Positions 48,704 through 57,597 of a stretch of DNA of 64,000 bases are shown here, one piece after another. Made by a program: the position numbers and the translations under genes. Location of the stretch: assembly GCF_001758225.1 (NCBI RefSeq), contig NZ_MAST01000004.1, positions 1-64,000 of the forward strand. The letters run 5' to 3'. The stretch is from Humibacillus sp. DSM 29435. Lineage in GTDB: Bacteria > Actinomycetota > Actinomycetes > Actinomycetales > Dermatophilaceae. How positions within the stretch are numbered: position 1 is the stretch's first letter; the number at the start of each line of letters is the position of its first letter. The notes below the pieces were generated by a model. It searched no databases. It saw only the letters and a list, made by a program, of their open reading frames with translations, and was not told the DNA's origin.

Positions 48704-50293
48704 ATGAACAACGATGGTTCGCTTCTCGAGAGGCTCCGGCAGCAGCTGGCCGACCTCGAGTCGAGCCAGCGTGCCACCGGGGGCACCGCGGGCGCCGGGT
48801 TCTGGTCGACCCCCATCCCGGATGCCGCAGAGCCGGTTGCGTCGGATGCCGCAGAGGCGGCTCCGGCGGATGCCGCCGGCCCTGTTCTGGGTGCCACTGA
48901 CCCAATCTCGCCGGAGGCCGCCTCGGCCGGCGAGGACGTGCCGGTCCGGGAGTTCCCGGCGCCGTTGACGATCCACTGGGCGAACTGGGCGAACGTGTCC
49001 GGTGCGTACGCGTCAGGGTTCGCGTTCGCGGCCGCGAGCCTGGACCGTCCCCAGATGGAACCGCACCGGATGAGCGAGCCTGACCTGCTCGAGTCAGTCA
49101 CCCAGCTCGGCGCCGTGCAACACCACCGCGAGGTGAACCTGGTGCGCCTGGTCACTCAGCTCGAGGCCCGCGGCGTGGCCTCCCCGGGCGGGTTGTGCCG
49201 GGTCGACTGGTTGCGCACGGTCGATCCCACCCTGACCGCCACCCAGGCCAAAGCAGTCGTGACCTGTGGGGCGGCGTTCAACCAGCCTCGCTGGGCCCAG
49301 TTGCGCGACGCCGTCACCACCAGCACGGACGGGCGGGTGACGGTGGGTAAGGCCGCGCAGGTCATCGACTTCTTCCACCGCCTCAAGCCGGTCGCTGACC
49401 CCGACGACCTCGAGCAGGCCGTCACCCACCTGACCGAGGAAGCACCCGGGCTGCGGTGGGAACAGCTCGCGAAGCTGGCCCGGGAGCTGTCTGACCAGGT
49501 TCGGCCTCCGAAGGATGCTGAGGAGCACGACCAGAAACGCCGAGACGCGCGCGGCCTGTGGTTCACCAGCCCCAACGCGGCCGGGATGGTCGGAATGACC
49601 GGCACCCTCGACCCCGAAGGCGCCGCAACCCTCAAAGCCGCCATCGACCCCCTCGCCGCACCCCGACCCCTGACCGATGAAGACGGGGTCAAGATCGAGG
49701 ACGACCCCCGACCACCCCACCAGCGCCGGATGGACGCCCTGCTCGACCTCGTCGCCCGCGGTGTCACCGCGCCCGGTCAGGCACCGAGCACGGACAAGGC
49801 CAAGATCGTCGTCACGATGGGCTTCGAGGCCCTGCGGGACTGGGCGGCCCGAGGCTGCCCACCCGATTGGGCCACGAGCAAGCCCAAACCGGGTGGTGGG
49901 TCGTGCCTGAGTGGGGACGTGCTCAGCGCGGCCATCGTGCGCCGGCTGGCGTGCGACGCCGCCATCATCCCCGTCGTGCTCGGCTCCGACTCCCAACCAC
50001 TCGACGTCGGTCGGGAAGAACGCCTCGTCACCCGCGCCCTGCGCACCGCCCTCTGGCTCCGAGACGGCGGCTGCTCCTTCCCGGGGTGCTCCACCCCCGC
50101 GCAGTGGACCGACGCGCACCACGTCAAACACTGGGTCGATGGCGGCACCACCTGTTTGGGCAACCTGGCCCTTTTGTGCCGGCGACACCACGGCTACGTC
50201 CACGACAAGCGCCTCACCGCGACCATCACCGCCACCGGGGTCACCTGGCACACCTGGCAACACTGGCGCACCCGCGTCAAGGTCCGATGCTGA
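48704..50293 (+). CDS. DUF222/HNH endonuclease (13E12 repeat type)
   Basis: 529 residues. DUF222 occupies about residues 110-370 (HREVNLVRLVTQLEARGVAS, TATQAKAVVTCGAAFNQPRW, VPVHQRRMDALLDL-like DRPPHQRRMDALLDLVARGV). The HNH nuclease follows: CSFPGCSTPAQWTDAHHVKH and LALLCRRHHGYVHD near residues 460-505, with two zinc Cys pairs and HH. Genes of this kind are highly repeated in actinobacterial genomes and may be mobile. N-terminal acidic Ala/Pro/Asp region holds three CGGATGCCG copies. Single gene, exact role unproven. Confidence 0.92.
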   Translation: MNNDGSLLERLRQQLADLESSQRATGGTAGAGFWSTPIPDAAEPVASDAAEAAPADAAGPVLGATDPISPEAASAGEDVPVREFPAPLTIHWANWANVSGAYASGFAFAAASLDRPQMEPHRMSEPDLLESVTQLGAVQHHREVNLVRLVTQLEARGVASPGGLCRVDWLRTVDPTLTATQAKAVVTCGAAFNQPRWAQLRDAVTTSTDGRVTVGKAAQVIDFFHRLKPVADPDDLEQAVTHLTEEAPGLRWEQLAKLARELSDQVRPPKDAEEHDQKRRDARGLWFTSPNAAGMVGMTGTLDPEGAATLKAAIDPLAAPRPLTDEDGVKIEDDPRPPHQRRMDALLDLVARGVTAPGQAPSTDKAKIVVTMGFEALRDWAARGCPPDWATSKPKPGGGSCLSGDVLSAAIVRRLACDAAIIPVVLGSDSQPLDVGREERLVTRALRTALWLRDGGCSFPGCSTPAQWTDAHHVKHWVDGGTTCLGNLALLCRRHHGYVHDKRLTATITATGVTWHTWQHWRTRVKVRC

Positions 50294-50412
50294 CACAGGC
50301 CCAACCGACCGGTTAGAGGCAGACCCGGCATCCACCTGGCCTGGACGATCCTCCGCGCTCTGAGTGCGACGTTCGGGAATGGAGGCGCTCTGCCCGAGAC
50401 CCACAGCTCAGG

Positions 50413-51009
50413 TCAGCTCAGCACGAGCACCACAGCGATGGTGAACATCACCAGCGCGATGGCGATGTCGAGAAGCTGCCAGGTGCGAGGTCTGGAGAAC
50501 AGGGGGGCGAGAAAGCGTGCTCCGTAGCCGAGCGCCGTGAACCACAGCACGCTGGCGGTGATCGCCCCCGCCGTGAACCACCAGCGACCCGCACCTGAGT
50601 GTTGGTTGGCCAAGGAGCCGACCAGCAACACCGTGTCGAGATAGACGTGCGGGTTGAGCCAGGTGAGCGCGAGCACCGTGGCGAGCACACCGCGCCGACC
50701 CGGTGACTCTTCGGTCGCAGCAAGGGCCTTGGGGTGGCGGGCGTTCCGCAGACACGTGAGTCCGTAGACCACCAGGTAGGCAGCCCCGAGCCATCGCACC
50801 CAGGTGAGCAGGGCTGGGTGCGAGGTGACCACCCCTCCGACCCCCAGCACCCCGGCGACGACGAGCACGGCATCCGACAGGGCGCACACCACGACAACCA
50901 CCCCGATGTGGTGGCGGGTGAGGCCGGTGCGCAGCACGAAGGCGTTCTGCGCACCGATGGCCACGATGAGCGTGAGCATGGTGAGAAAGCCGGTCAGCAT
51001 CGTGGCCAC
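50413..51009 (-). CDS. ArgO/LysE-family amino-acid exporter
   Basis: 198 residues, with MLTGF at 51000 as a second possible start. Family signs: GAQNAFVLRTGLTRHHIGVV (the GAQNAFVLR motif of LysE/ArgO), LSDAVLVVAGVLGVGGVV, VLALTWLNPHVYLDTVLLVG (the N-P-h-Y-l-D motif). Six spans. Exports arginine or lysine, protecting against excess or analogues. No LysG/ArgP regulator is adjacent. Clearly more LysE/ArgO-like than the RhtB-type gene at 9063-9689. Confidence 0.93.
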   Translation of the reverse strand: MATMLTGFLTMLTLIVAIGAQNAFVLRTGLTRHHIGVVVVVCALSDAVLVVAGVLGVGGVVTSHPALLTWVRWLGAAYLVVYGLTCLRNARHPKALAATEESPGRRGVLATVLALTWLNPHVYLDTVLLVGSLANQHSGAGRWWFTAGAITASVLWFTALGYGARFLAPLFSRPRTWQLLDIAIALVMFTIAVVLVLS

Positions 51010-51200
51010 GGTCCGACGGTAGAAGACCCAGCGGTCGCCTGACCCTCATGACCGTCGTATTCACCAGTCTTGGAAATTTCGTAGATCACCCAAGAGGTGG
51101 CGATCGTGTGCGGCGCTAGCGCCTCCGAAACGGGGCCCGCAACGAACGCAAGTGCTCAGACTGACCTGCACGGGGCCATGGTCCGCAACGCAGCAAGCCA

Positions 51201-51238
51201 GATGGCCCAGGGTGCGTCTACGCGCACCCTGGGCCATC
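51201..51238. terminator. Strong hairpin, 16-bp stem
   Basis: GATGGCCCAGGGTGCG - TCTACG - CGCACCCTGGGCCATC, a perfect 16-bp stem with a 6-base loop. It begins 12 bases past the stop of the secreted-protein gene on the minus strand, so it is its likely terminator, and may serve both directions. Weak T-rich sequence follows on the minus strand. Confidence 0.8.
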
Positions 51239-51249
51239 CGAGCGGTGGA

Positions 51250-51735
51250 TCAGCGGCAGCCGGTGCAGGAGACGGTGCCGGTTCCGATGTTGACGCGCAG
51301 GTTGCCGGGGTTGGCGTAGTAGGGGGTTGCGCCGTAGAAGTACGCGGTGCCGACGCGCTCAGACACGATGAGCTGGACGTAGTAGTTGCGCAGGTTCCCC
51401 ACGATGCTGACCCCGGTGCAGCTGTTCCTGTTGAGCTTGCCGGACCAGGTGATGACCCACTGGCTGCCGTTCCAGTACTGAAGGTGGACGGGGGTACCTG
51501 CGAAACCCATGCCGGGCGTGAGGGACCGGAAGCATCCCTCGACGTAGCTCGCTGCCTGAGCGGGTGCGGCCGTGGCCATGCCGACCCCGAGCGGCGCGAG
51601 AATGGCGAGGAGCAGCCCGGTGGCGAGTCGCTTGAGGCCGCGTGTGCGACGGTTCGGCGAGCTGATGCCGGTGCTGAGGTCGGCACCGTCCTCAATGGAG
51701 CCCTGGCGGATGACGGCGGCGGCGGAGTGCGACAT
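51250..51735 (-). CDS. Small secreted protein of unknown family
   Basis: 161 residues. A cytoplasmic head with Arg residues (SSPNRRTRGLKRLA), a hydrophobic segment (TGLLLAILAPLGVGMATAAP) and a signal-peptidase site AQAAS mark export. The mature domain of about 100 residues has four Cys (EGCFRS, NSCTGV, VSCTGC), aromatic-rich strands (HLQYWNGSQWVITWSGKL, TAYFYGATPYYANPG) and would be beta-rich. I do not recognise a family. Ends at a strong hairpin. Divergently placed from nothing; single gene. Confidence 0.8.
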   Translation of the reverse strand: MSHSAAAVIRQGSIEDGADLSTGISSPNRRTRGLKRLATGLLLAILAPLGVGMATAAPAQAASYVEGCFRSLTPGMGFAGTPVHLQYWNGSQWVITWSGKLNRNSCTGVSIVGNLRNYYVQLIVSERVGTAYFYGATPYYANPGNLRVNIGTGTVSCTGCR

Positions 51736-51890
51736 GAGGTGCTCCTCTGGACTGATCGGACCTTGTTGTCTGACCGGGTGAGCCCAGAGTGGGCGACAGC
51801 GCTTAAGAACCGCTTAAACCGTGGACGGACCCTCGCTCCGTCGACGGAAGACAGGGGCGGCCGGCATCAGGGCGCCGTGGCCGCACCCCC

Positions 51891-53315
51891 TCATTTGCGT
51901 CGAGGGTTGCGGCGCGCGATGGCTCCCGAGAGCACGGTCGCGAACCCGCACCACGCCGCGTAGGGCACCAGGGCCGCCCCGGCCAGCGGTTCCCGCTTCG
52001 CCGAACGGCGGGCCAGGTCGATCGAGCTGAGGGTGAGCGCGGCGCACTCGAGGGTGGCGAGTGCGGGCCGCTTGGAGCGCCAGAACAGCCAGCTCCACGC
52101 GGCGTTGAGCACCAGGTTGCCACCGACCGCTCGAACGTACGCAGACCGCTTGTCGGGTGAGTCGTCACGGTCGAGTGAGGTGAGGGTGGCGGCCGTGCTG
52201 ACCGCCAGGTCGGCGTAGAGCGCCGTCCACACCACCGGGAAGGCAATGGCGGGAGGCTGCCAGTCGGGCAGGTCGAGGCCCTTGTACCAGTTCGAGCCGG
52301 GCTTGGTGGCCAGCGAACCCACCACGGCGCAGGCCGCGACGGCGGCCCCGGCGTAGAGCAGGTTGCGCGGCAGGGTGTCGGGGGCGGCACCCTTCATCGC
52401 CTCGGCCACGGCGTCGTCGAACGAGGTGAACTTTCCCTCGTGTGGCACGTACTGCAGCAGGTCGTTCTCTTTCACGACGACCTCGTGCACGAGGCTGCCG
52501 ACCAGCGGCTTGGCCAGGCCGGGAGAGATCGGGGTGACCAGCCCGACCCAGTGGCTGGCCAGTCGCGGGGTGAGCACGGGCACGGTCACCATGACGGGCG
52601 GGCGCTTACCGACCACCTTCGCGAACCGCTGGATCATCTCGCGGTAGGTCAGCACCTCGTCGGCGCCGATGTCGAAGGTGCGGTTGATCTCGTCGGGAAG
52701 CTCACCGGCGCCGGCCAGCAGGGTCGTCACGTCGTCGATGGCGATGGGCTGGATGCGGTTGTCGAGCCATTTCGGGGCGACCATGGCCGGCAGCCGCGAC
52801 GTGAGGTAGCGCAGCATGTCGAACGAGGCGGAGCCGTCACCGAGCACCACGGCCGCCTGCAGCACCGCGGTCGGCACCTTCGAGTCGAGAAAGGTGCGGC
52901 CGACCTCGACTCGTGAGGCCAGGTGGGGTGAGAGCACCTCGTCGTCGGGGTGGATGCCGCCGAGGTAGACGATGCGCTGCACGCCCTCCTGTTCGGCGGC
53001 GTCGGCGAAGGCCTGGGCCGCCTCACGGTCCCGTCGGGCGAAGTCGGGCTGGTCGTCCATCGAGTGCACGAGGTACCACGCCGCCCGGATGCCGCGCAGC
53101 GCCCGCACCATGTCCTCGGTCGACCCGACGTCGCCCTCGACGACATCGACGTGACCTCGCCATGGCTTGTCGGACAGCGAGTCGGCGTGGCGGGTCAGCA
53201 CCCGAACCGACCACCCGGCATCCAGCAGCTTCGGCACGAGATGCCCGCCGATGTAGCCGGAGGCGCCCGTCACCAGGGCGGTGCGGTCGGGATCGTCGGT
53301 GGGGGCAGGGGTCAT
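51891..53315 (-). CDS. SDR-TspO/MBR fusion protein
   Basis: 474 residues from ATG at 53315. N-terminal atypical SDR: ALVTGASGYIGGHLVPKLLD, AAWYLVHSMDDQPDFARRDR, VQRIVYLGGIHPDDEVLSPH, similar to the protein at 23908-24891. From about residue 320 it becomes a TspO/MBR-like membrane domain: KGLDLPDWQPPAIAFPVVWT, LVLNAAWSWLFWRSKRPALA, LVPYAAWCGFATVLSGAIAR, with about five spans and the W/P pattern of TspO. TspO proteins bind porphyrins and respond to light or oxygen in some bacteria, which fits its place beside a light-regulated cluster. Ends the operon-like run. Confidence 0.9.
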   Translation of the reverse strand: MTPAPTDDPDRTALVTGASGYIGGHLVPKLLDAGWSVRVLTRHADSLSDKPWRGHVDVVEGDVGSTEDMVRALRGIRAAWYLVHSMDDQPDFARRDREAAQAFADAAEQEGVQRIVYLGGIHPDDEVLSPHLASRVEVGRTFLDSKVPTAVLQAAVVLGDGSASFDMLRYLTSRLPAMVAPKWLDNRIQPIAIDDVTTLLAGAGELPDEINRTFDIGADEVLTYREMIQRFAKVVGKRPPVMVTVPVLTPRLASHWVGLVTPISPGLAKPLVGSLVHEVVVKENDLLQYVPHEGKFTSFDDAVAEAMKGAAPDTLPRNLLYAGAAVAACAVVGSLATKPGSNWYKGLDLPDWQPPAIAFPVVWTALYADLAVSTAATLTSLDRDDSPDKRSAYVRAVGGNLVLNAAWSWLFWRSKRPALATLECAALTLSSIDLARRSAKREPLAGAALVPYAAWCGFATVLSGAIARRNPRRK

Positions 53316-53320
53316 GCGGT

Positions 53321-54049
53321 TCACCTCGCGAGGGAGAGGACGGGGGGCAGAAGCAGGAGCATGCCGGTCGACCACGTGACGTGGGTGATCATCGGCCCGA
53401 GGAAGCCACCGGTGACCCGGCGTTGCAGGGCGGTGACCAGGCCGATCAGGGCGGCGGCGAGCACGAGCAGCGGGATACCGCTGCCGACGGTCGTGAGGGC
53501 GTAGAGCACCGTGGTGACGAGCACCTGGTAGCGAGGCAGGGCCGCGTAGAGGGCGCCCCGGAAGTAGAGCTCCTCAGCGATGCCGTTGAGGAAGGTGATG
53601 CCGAGCACGACGGAGAACGAGCCGACACGGGCGTGGTCGAGCAGCTGCTCGACCGGCTCGCGCAGAACGGGGATCCGGGCGACCGCGAGGGCGCCCAGCA
53701 GGAAGATGAGCAGCAACAGCAGACCGAGCACGAGGGACTGGACGATCGGACGCGCCTGCCGGTCACCGCGGCGGGTGTGGCCCATCCCGGCGTGCAGCGG
53801 CCCGGAGGCGAGGGCGCCGACCACCCAGATCGCGGCCAGCAGCAACGTGGCGAGGTAGAACAGGGGGTCGCCAGGAGTGATCCGCAGGGCCCAGGCCAAC
53901 ACTCCGCTGCCCACGATGAGGGTGAGGATGACGACGATCTGCCGACGGCGGAACACCTGAGGCGGGTCCCAGTGCTTGCGCTCCACGGGCTGTACGAGGG
54001 CCGCGGTGACGAAGGCGCGCAGCTCAGCGATGGGTCCGTGCTGGGTCAT
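53321..54049 (-). CDS. CPBP-family intramembrane metalloprotease
   Basis: 242 residues from ATG at 54049, behind AGGAGG. CPBP/Abi family: GIAEELYFRGALYAAL carries the Glu-Glu-x3-Arg motif (about residue 163), FLGPMITHVTWSTGMLLLLP holds the third-motif His. About eight spans. Proteases of this type cleave membrane-anchored proteins or act as immunity factors. Its stop is 5 bases before the start of the SDR-TspO gene, so the two are co-transcribed. The photolyase gene ends 52 bases upstream. Confidence 0.9.
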   Translation of the reverse strand: MTQHGPIAELRAFVTAALVQPVERKHWDPPQVFRRRQIVVILTLIVGSGVLAWALRITPGDPLFYLATLLLAAIWVVGALASGPLHAGMGHTRRGDRQARPIVQSLVLGLLLLLIFLLGALAVARIPVLREPVEQLLDHARVGSFSVVLGITFLNGIAEELYFRGALYAALPRYQVLVTTVLYALTTVGSGIPLLVLAAALIGLVTALQRRVTGGFLGPMITHVTWSTGMLLLLPPVLSLAR

Positions 54050-54101
54050 CGGCCTCCTGTCTGAATCTGGTCGGGCGTGAACGGCGAGAGAGCGGTGTTC
54101 G

Positions 54102-55469
54102 TTACCGTCGAGCCGCCTCATAGCGGCTCAAGGTCTTCTTGCGCTCGGCGTCGTGGTCGACGATGCGCTGCGGATAGTCGTGCTCATACCCATCCTTGCG
54201 CGCCCAGGGCTCGTGCGCAGTTCTGCCCTTGAGATGACGCAGCTCGGGCACCCAACGGCGGACGTACTCACCGTCGGGGTCGAACTTCGTGCCCTGGGTG
54301 ATGGGGTTGAACACCCGGAAGTACGGGGAGGCGTCGGTTCCGGTTCCGGCGCACCACTGCCATCCGTGGTTGTTCGAGGCGATGTCGCCGTCGATGAGGT
54401 GGTCGAGAAAGTGGCGGGCGCCGACAGGCCACCAGACGTGCAGGTCCTTGGTGAGAAAGCTCGCGGTGATCATGCGCACGCGGTTGTGCATGAAGCCCTC
54501 GGCCAGCAGCTGGCGCATGCCGGCGTCGACGATGGGGTAGCCGGTGCGCCCCTGCTTCCAGGCCTCGACCCGCGCGTCGGTCTCGGGGCCGGAGTCGTAC
54601 TCGAGGCGCTCGAGCTCGGGGCGCAGGTCGTGCCAGGCGGATGCCGGGTGCTGCCAGAGCACGTCGGCGTAGAACTCGCGCCAGGCCAGCTCGTTGGTGA
54701 ACGTGTGGGTCGCCTTCGAACCACCCGCAGAGTGGGCGGCGATGTCGGCCAGGATGGTGCGGGGGTGGATCTCGCCGTACTTCAGCGGAGCCGAGAGCCG
54801 GCTCGTGGTGTCGTGGTCGGGCCGGTCGCGATCTCTCGCGTAGCCGTCGAGGTCACCGGTGAGGAAGGCCTCCCAGCGCTTCAAGGCCGCCTGCTCGCCG
54901 GCCTCGATCCGCTCTGTTGACGTCGGCTCGGGCAGGTCGTCGCTGCGGACGCCGTGGTGCCAGGGGATACGCGTCGGTCGCTCGGCCGGAGCCGGCCACC
55001 CGTGCTCCCGCCACGCGCGGGAGAAGGGCGTGAAGACCTTGTAGGGCGTGCCCGACTGGTTGACGACGATGCCCGGCCCGACGGCGTACGGGGTGCCGGT
55101 GGCCACGAGCTGTCGCCCTGCCGCCTGGAGGGCTGCCTCCACCGCCTCGTCGCGGCGGCGGCCGTACGGGGTGGTCTCGCGGGTGACGTGCACCTGCGAG
55201 GCGCCGACCTCGGCGGCGAGTTCGGGAACCACCTCGACCGGGTCGCCGGTGCGAATCACCAGGTTGTCTCTGGTGTCACGCGAGAGCGAGGCCAGCGACG
55301 CGAGCAGCCGGTCGGCCCGGGGCGTTCCCTCGTGCAGGAGGGACGGGTCGATGACGAAGACGGGCAGCACGGTGGTGCCGGCCGCCACGGAAGCGAGGAG
55401 CGCCGGGTGGTCGTTCAGGCGCAGGTCGCGTCGGAACCACAGCACCGACACCGAGGGTTCGTCTGCCAT
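54102..55469 (-). CDS. phr: DNA photolyase (cyclobutane pyrimidine dimer, class I)
   Basis: 455 residues from ATG at 55469, overlapping the preceding gene by one base (TGATG). Opens VSVLWFRRDLRLNDHPALLA, the photolyase/cryptochrome N-terminal alpha/beta domain. FAD-binding part: LSAPLKYGEIHPRTILADIA, LAWREFYADVLWQHP, WKQGRTGYPIVDAGMRQLLA, MHNRVRMITASFLTKDLHVW, DGDIASNNHGWQWCAGTGTD. It uses blue light to repair UV dimers. Fourth gene of the FAD/DUF1365/CFA/photolyase run; probably under the LitR operator. Confidence 0.94.
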   Translation of the reverse strand: MADEPSVSVLWFRRDLRLNDHPALLASVAAGTTVLPVFVIDPSLLHEGTPRADRLLASLASLSRDTRDNLVIRTGDPVEVVPELAAEVGASQVHVTRETTPYGRRRDEAVEAALQAAGRQLVATGTPYAVGPGIVVNQSGTPYKVFTPFSRAWREHGWPAPAERPTRIPWHHGVRSDDLPEPTSTERIEAGEQAALKRWEAFLTGDLDGYARDRDRPDHDTTSRLSAPLKYGEIHPRTILADIAAHSAGGSKATHTFTNELAWREFYADVLWQHPASAWHDLRPELERLEYDSGPETDARVEAWKQGRTGYPIVDAGMRQLLAEGFMHNRVRMITASFLTKDLHVWWPVGARHFLDHLIDGDIASNNHGWQWCAGTGTDASPYFRVFNPITQGTKFDPDGEYVRRWVPELRHLKGRTAHEPWARKDGYEHDYPQRIVDHDAERKKTLSRYEAARR

Positions 55470-56797
55470 CAGGCCATTCTGGCCGACGCGGCGCCTTCGC
55501 GCTCGAGCCGGATCTGCGCGACGTCGAGGTAGCCGGTGCCGAAGCCCGCCTCGCAGTAGGCGAGGTAGAACTCCCACTTGCGGCGGAACGTCTCGTCGAA
55601 GCCGAGCGCGCGCACCTGCGGCCAGCTGGCGAGGAACTGGTCACGCCAACGACGCAGGGTCTCGGCGTAGTCGTGGCCGAACTCGTTCACCTCGGTGACG
55701 CGCAGGCCGGTGTGGGCGCTGGTGGTCTCGTCGATGGACTGGAGGCTCGGGATCAGGCCGCCCGGGAAGATGTGCTTCTGGATCCAGCCGTACGAGTGCT
55801 TCGTGGCGAGCAGGCGCTCGTGCGACATGAGGATGGCCTGCACCGCTGCCACGCCACCGGGGGCGAGGCGCTGCTCGATGGTGCGGAAGTACTCGGGCCA
55901 GTACTCCTCGCCGACCGCCTCGATCATCTCGACGCTGACCACGGCGTCGAACTGGCCGTCGACCTCGCGGTAGTCCTGGATGCGGATGTCGACCAGATCG
56001 GACAGGCCCGCGGCGGCGACCCGTTCGGCGGCCAACGCGGCCTGCTCGCGGGACAGGGTCACGCTGGTCACTCGTGCACCGCGTCGGGCCGCCTCGATGG
56101 CGAGCGTGCCCCAGCCGGTGCCGATCTCGAGCACCCGGCTGCCCGCCGTGACGCGGGCCTGGTCGAGGATGGCGTGCACCTTGCGCAGCTGGGCCGCCTC
56201 GAAGGGCTGCTCTGTCACTGGCGCGGCCCCGGCCGAGCGGTCGAACAGGGCCGAGCTGTAGCTCATCGTCGCGTCGAGGAACAGGTGGAACATCTCGTTG
56301 CTGAGGTCGTAGTGCGCCTCGATGTTCTTGCGTGATCCGAGCAGCGAGTTGCGCTGGGCCATCGGGATGCGGCGGTCGACGACGGCACGCAGCCTGAGCA
56401 GTCGCGGCGGGAAGGCCGTGGTCATCCGCTCGGCGAAGGGCGCGAGCACGGCGGCGAGGTCGGTTCCCTCGGCGGCCTTCCAGTCGCCGGCCATGTAGGC
56501 CTCGCCGATACCGATCTTCGGGTGGTGGGCGAGCCGTTCGAACAGGGCGGTCGGGCGCACGATCTGCAGGGCCGCGCGGTTACCGGCGGCGGGCTGGCCT
56601 GAGAGGGTGGAGCCGTCGGGCATCAGCATGTCGATCGGCACCCGCGAGGTGACCTGGGCCAGGATGTTGCGAGCGAGCCGCGCGCGGAGGCAGAGCACGC
56701 GAAGCGCCGGGCGCCGCAGACAGATCGGCTGGGTCATGTTGGTCGGCAGGTTGGCTGGCAGGTTGGCTGGCAGGTTGGCTGGCAGGGTGGCGGTCAT
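55469..56797 (-). CDS. Cyclopropane-fatty-acid-synthase-like methyltransferase
   Basis: 442 residues from ATG at 56797. The SAM-binding core: VLEIGTGWGTLAIEAARRGA (about residue 230), TSVTLSREQAALAAERVAAA, VVSVEMIEAVGEEYWPEYFR, and FPGGLIPSLQSIDETT later, all as in CFA synthase. The N-terminus holds four LPAN-type repeats encoded by a 12-base direct repeat. Neighbours (FAD protein, DUF1365) are the set also found in bacterial unsaturated/furan fatty-acid modification and singlet-oxygen regulons, so it probably methylates membrane lipids for light or oxidative stress. Confidence 0.93.
   Translation of the reverse strand: MTATLPANLPANLPANLPTNMTQPICLRRPALRVLCLRARLARNILAQVTSRVPIDMLMPDGSTLSGQPAAGNRAALQIVRPTALFERLAHHPKIGIGEAYMAGDWKAAEGTDLAAVLAPFAERMTTAFPPRLLRLRAVVDRRIPMAQRNSLLGSRKNIEAHYDLSNEMFHLFLDATMSYSSALFDRSAGAAPVTEQPFEAAQLRKVHAILDQARVTAGSRVLEIGTGWGTLAIEAARRGARVTSVTLSREQAALAAERVAAAGLSDLVDIRIQDYREVDGQFDAVVSVEMIEAVGEEYWPEYFRTIEQRLAPGGVAAVQAILMSHERLLATKHSYGWIQKHIFPGGLIPSLQSIDETTSAHTGLRVTEVNEFGHDYAETLRRWRDQFLASWPQVRALGFDETFRRKWEFYLAYCEAGFGTGYLDVAQIRLEREGAASARMA
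56741..56786 (-). repeat. 12-bp direct repeat at start of CFA-like gene
   Basis: About four near-perfect copies of GGCAGGTTGGCT (plus strand), encoding Pro-Ala-Asn-Leu units in the N-terminus of the methyltransferase. Such an in-frame array can expand or contract without breaking the frame. Confidence 0.85.
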
Positions 56798-57597
56798 CGG
56801 ACGGCCTCCTTCGTGTGTCGTGGGCGGGGCATCACGGGTAGTCGGCGCAACCAGAGTCGGATGCCGTGAAGTCGGATGAGGGCTGTCACGCGCTGGGTCA
56901 TGAGCCCGTGCCGGCGGATCAGGGTGGTGAGGGCCTGGGGGGTGGCGGCGACCGGTGCTCCGGTGGTCACCGCCGTGAGGATGCGTTCGCCGTCGCGGTC
57001 GAGGCGCACCGACACGGTGACGCGGTCTGGCCGCAGCGTGAGCTGAACGGCGTACGTGCCGGAGACGTCGTTGAACGGCGAGACGTAGAACGCCTTGTCG
57101 ATGCTTGTGCCACCGGTCTCGTCTAGGTCGAGCAGGTAGGCGTGGCGCTCTCCGTAGGTGTTGTGCACCTCGAACACGACGGCGACGACGGTGTTGTCGG
57201 GTCGCACGCACCAGAAGACGGTGAGCGGGTCGAAGACGTGGCCGAGCACCCGGGCGTTGGCGAGCATGAGCACGCGGTCGTCGGGGGTGAGCGTGACACC
57301 TCGGGCCTGGAGGAACCGTTCGACGTCGCCCCGGAGGCCACCACCGAGACTCCCCGAGTCGAGGTGGTCGCGGGCGTCGAAGCCGGCGAACAGGCTGAGC
57401 GGCCAACGGAACCCGGGCAGCCGGTCGACGTCGACGAGCCACTGGTAGTGGGCGGTCGTGAAGGTGTTGGTCAGCGGGGCCCGACGGGTGTGGGTGACGG
57501 TGCCGTCGATGAGCGCCGGGAGGGCCGGCGGGTCGACACGAACCCCGGGGGCTTCGCTGGAGTGGGGTGCGGTCTCGTGTCGCACGGCGGTCACCAC
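56794..57597 (-). CDS. DUF1365 protein
   Basis: 267 residues from GTG at 57597 (the next GTG, 57594, gives a 4-base overlap with the FAD gene). DUF1365 signs: ALIDGTVTHTRRAPLTNTFT, HYQWLVDVDRLPGF, GHVFDPLTVFWCVRPDN (the F-n-P-l-T-v-y motif), VFEVHNTYGERHAYLLD, AFYVSPFNDVSGTYAV. The family is usually next to an FAD amine-oxidase-like protein and a CFA synthase, as here. Function in lipid modification is inferred from genomic association. Confidence 0.93.
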   Translation of the reverse strand: MVTAVRHETAPHSSEAPGVRVDPPALPALIDGTVTHTRRAPLTNTFTTAHYQWLVDVDRLPGFRWPLSLFAGFDARDHLDSGSLGGGLRGDVERFLQARGVTLTPDDRVLMLANARVLGHVFDPLTVFWCVRPDNTVVAVVFEVHNTYGERHAYLLDLDETGGTSIDKAFYVSPFNDVSGTYAVQLTLRPDRVTVSVRLDRDGERILTAVTTGAPVAATPQALTTLIRRHGLMTQRVTALIRLHGIRLWLRRLPVMPRPRHTKEAVR

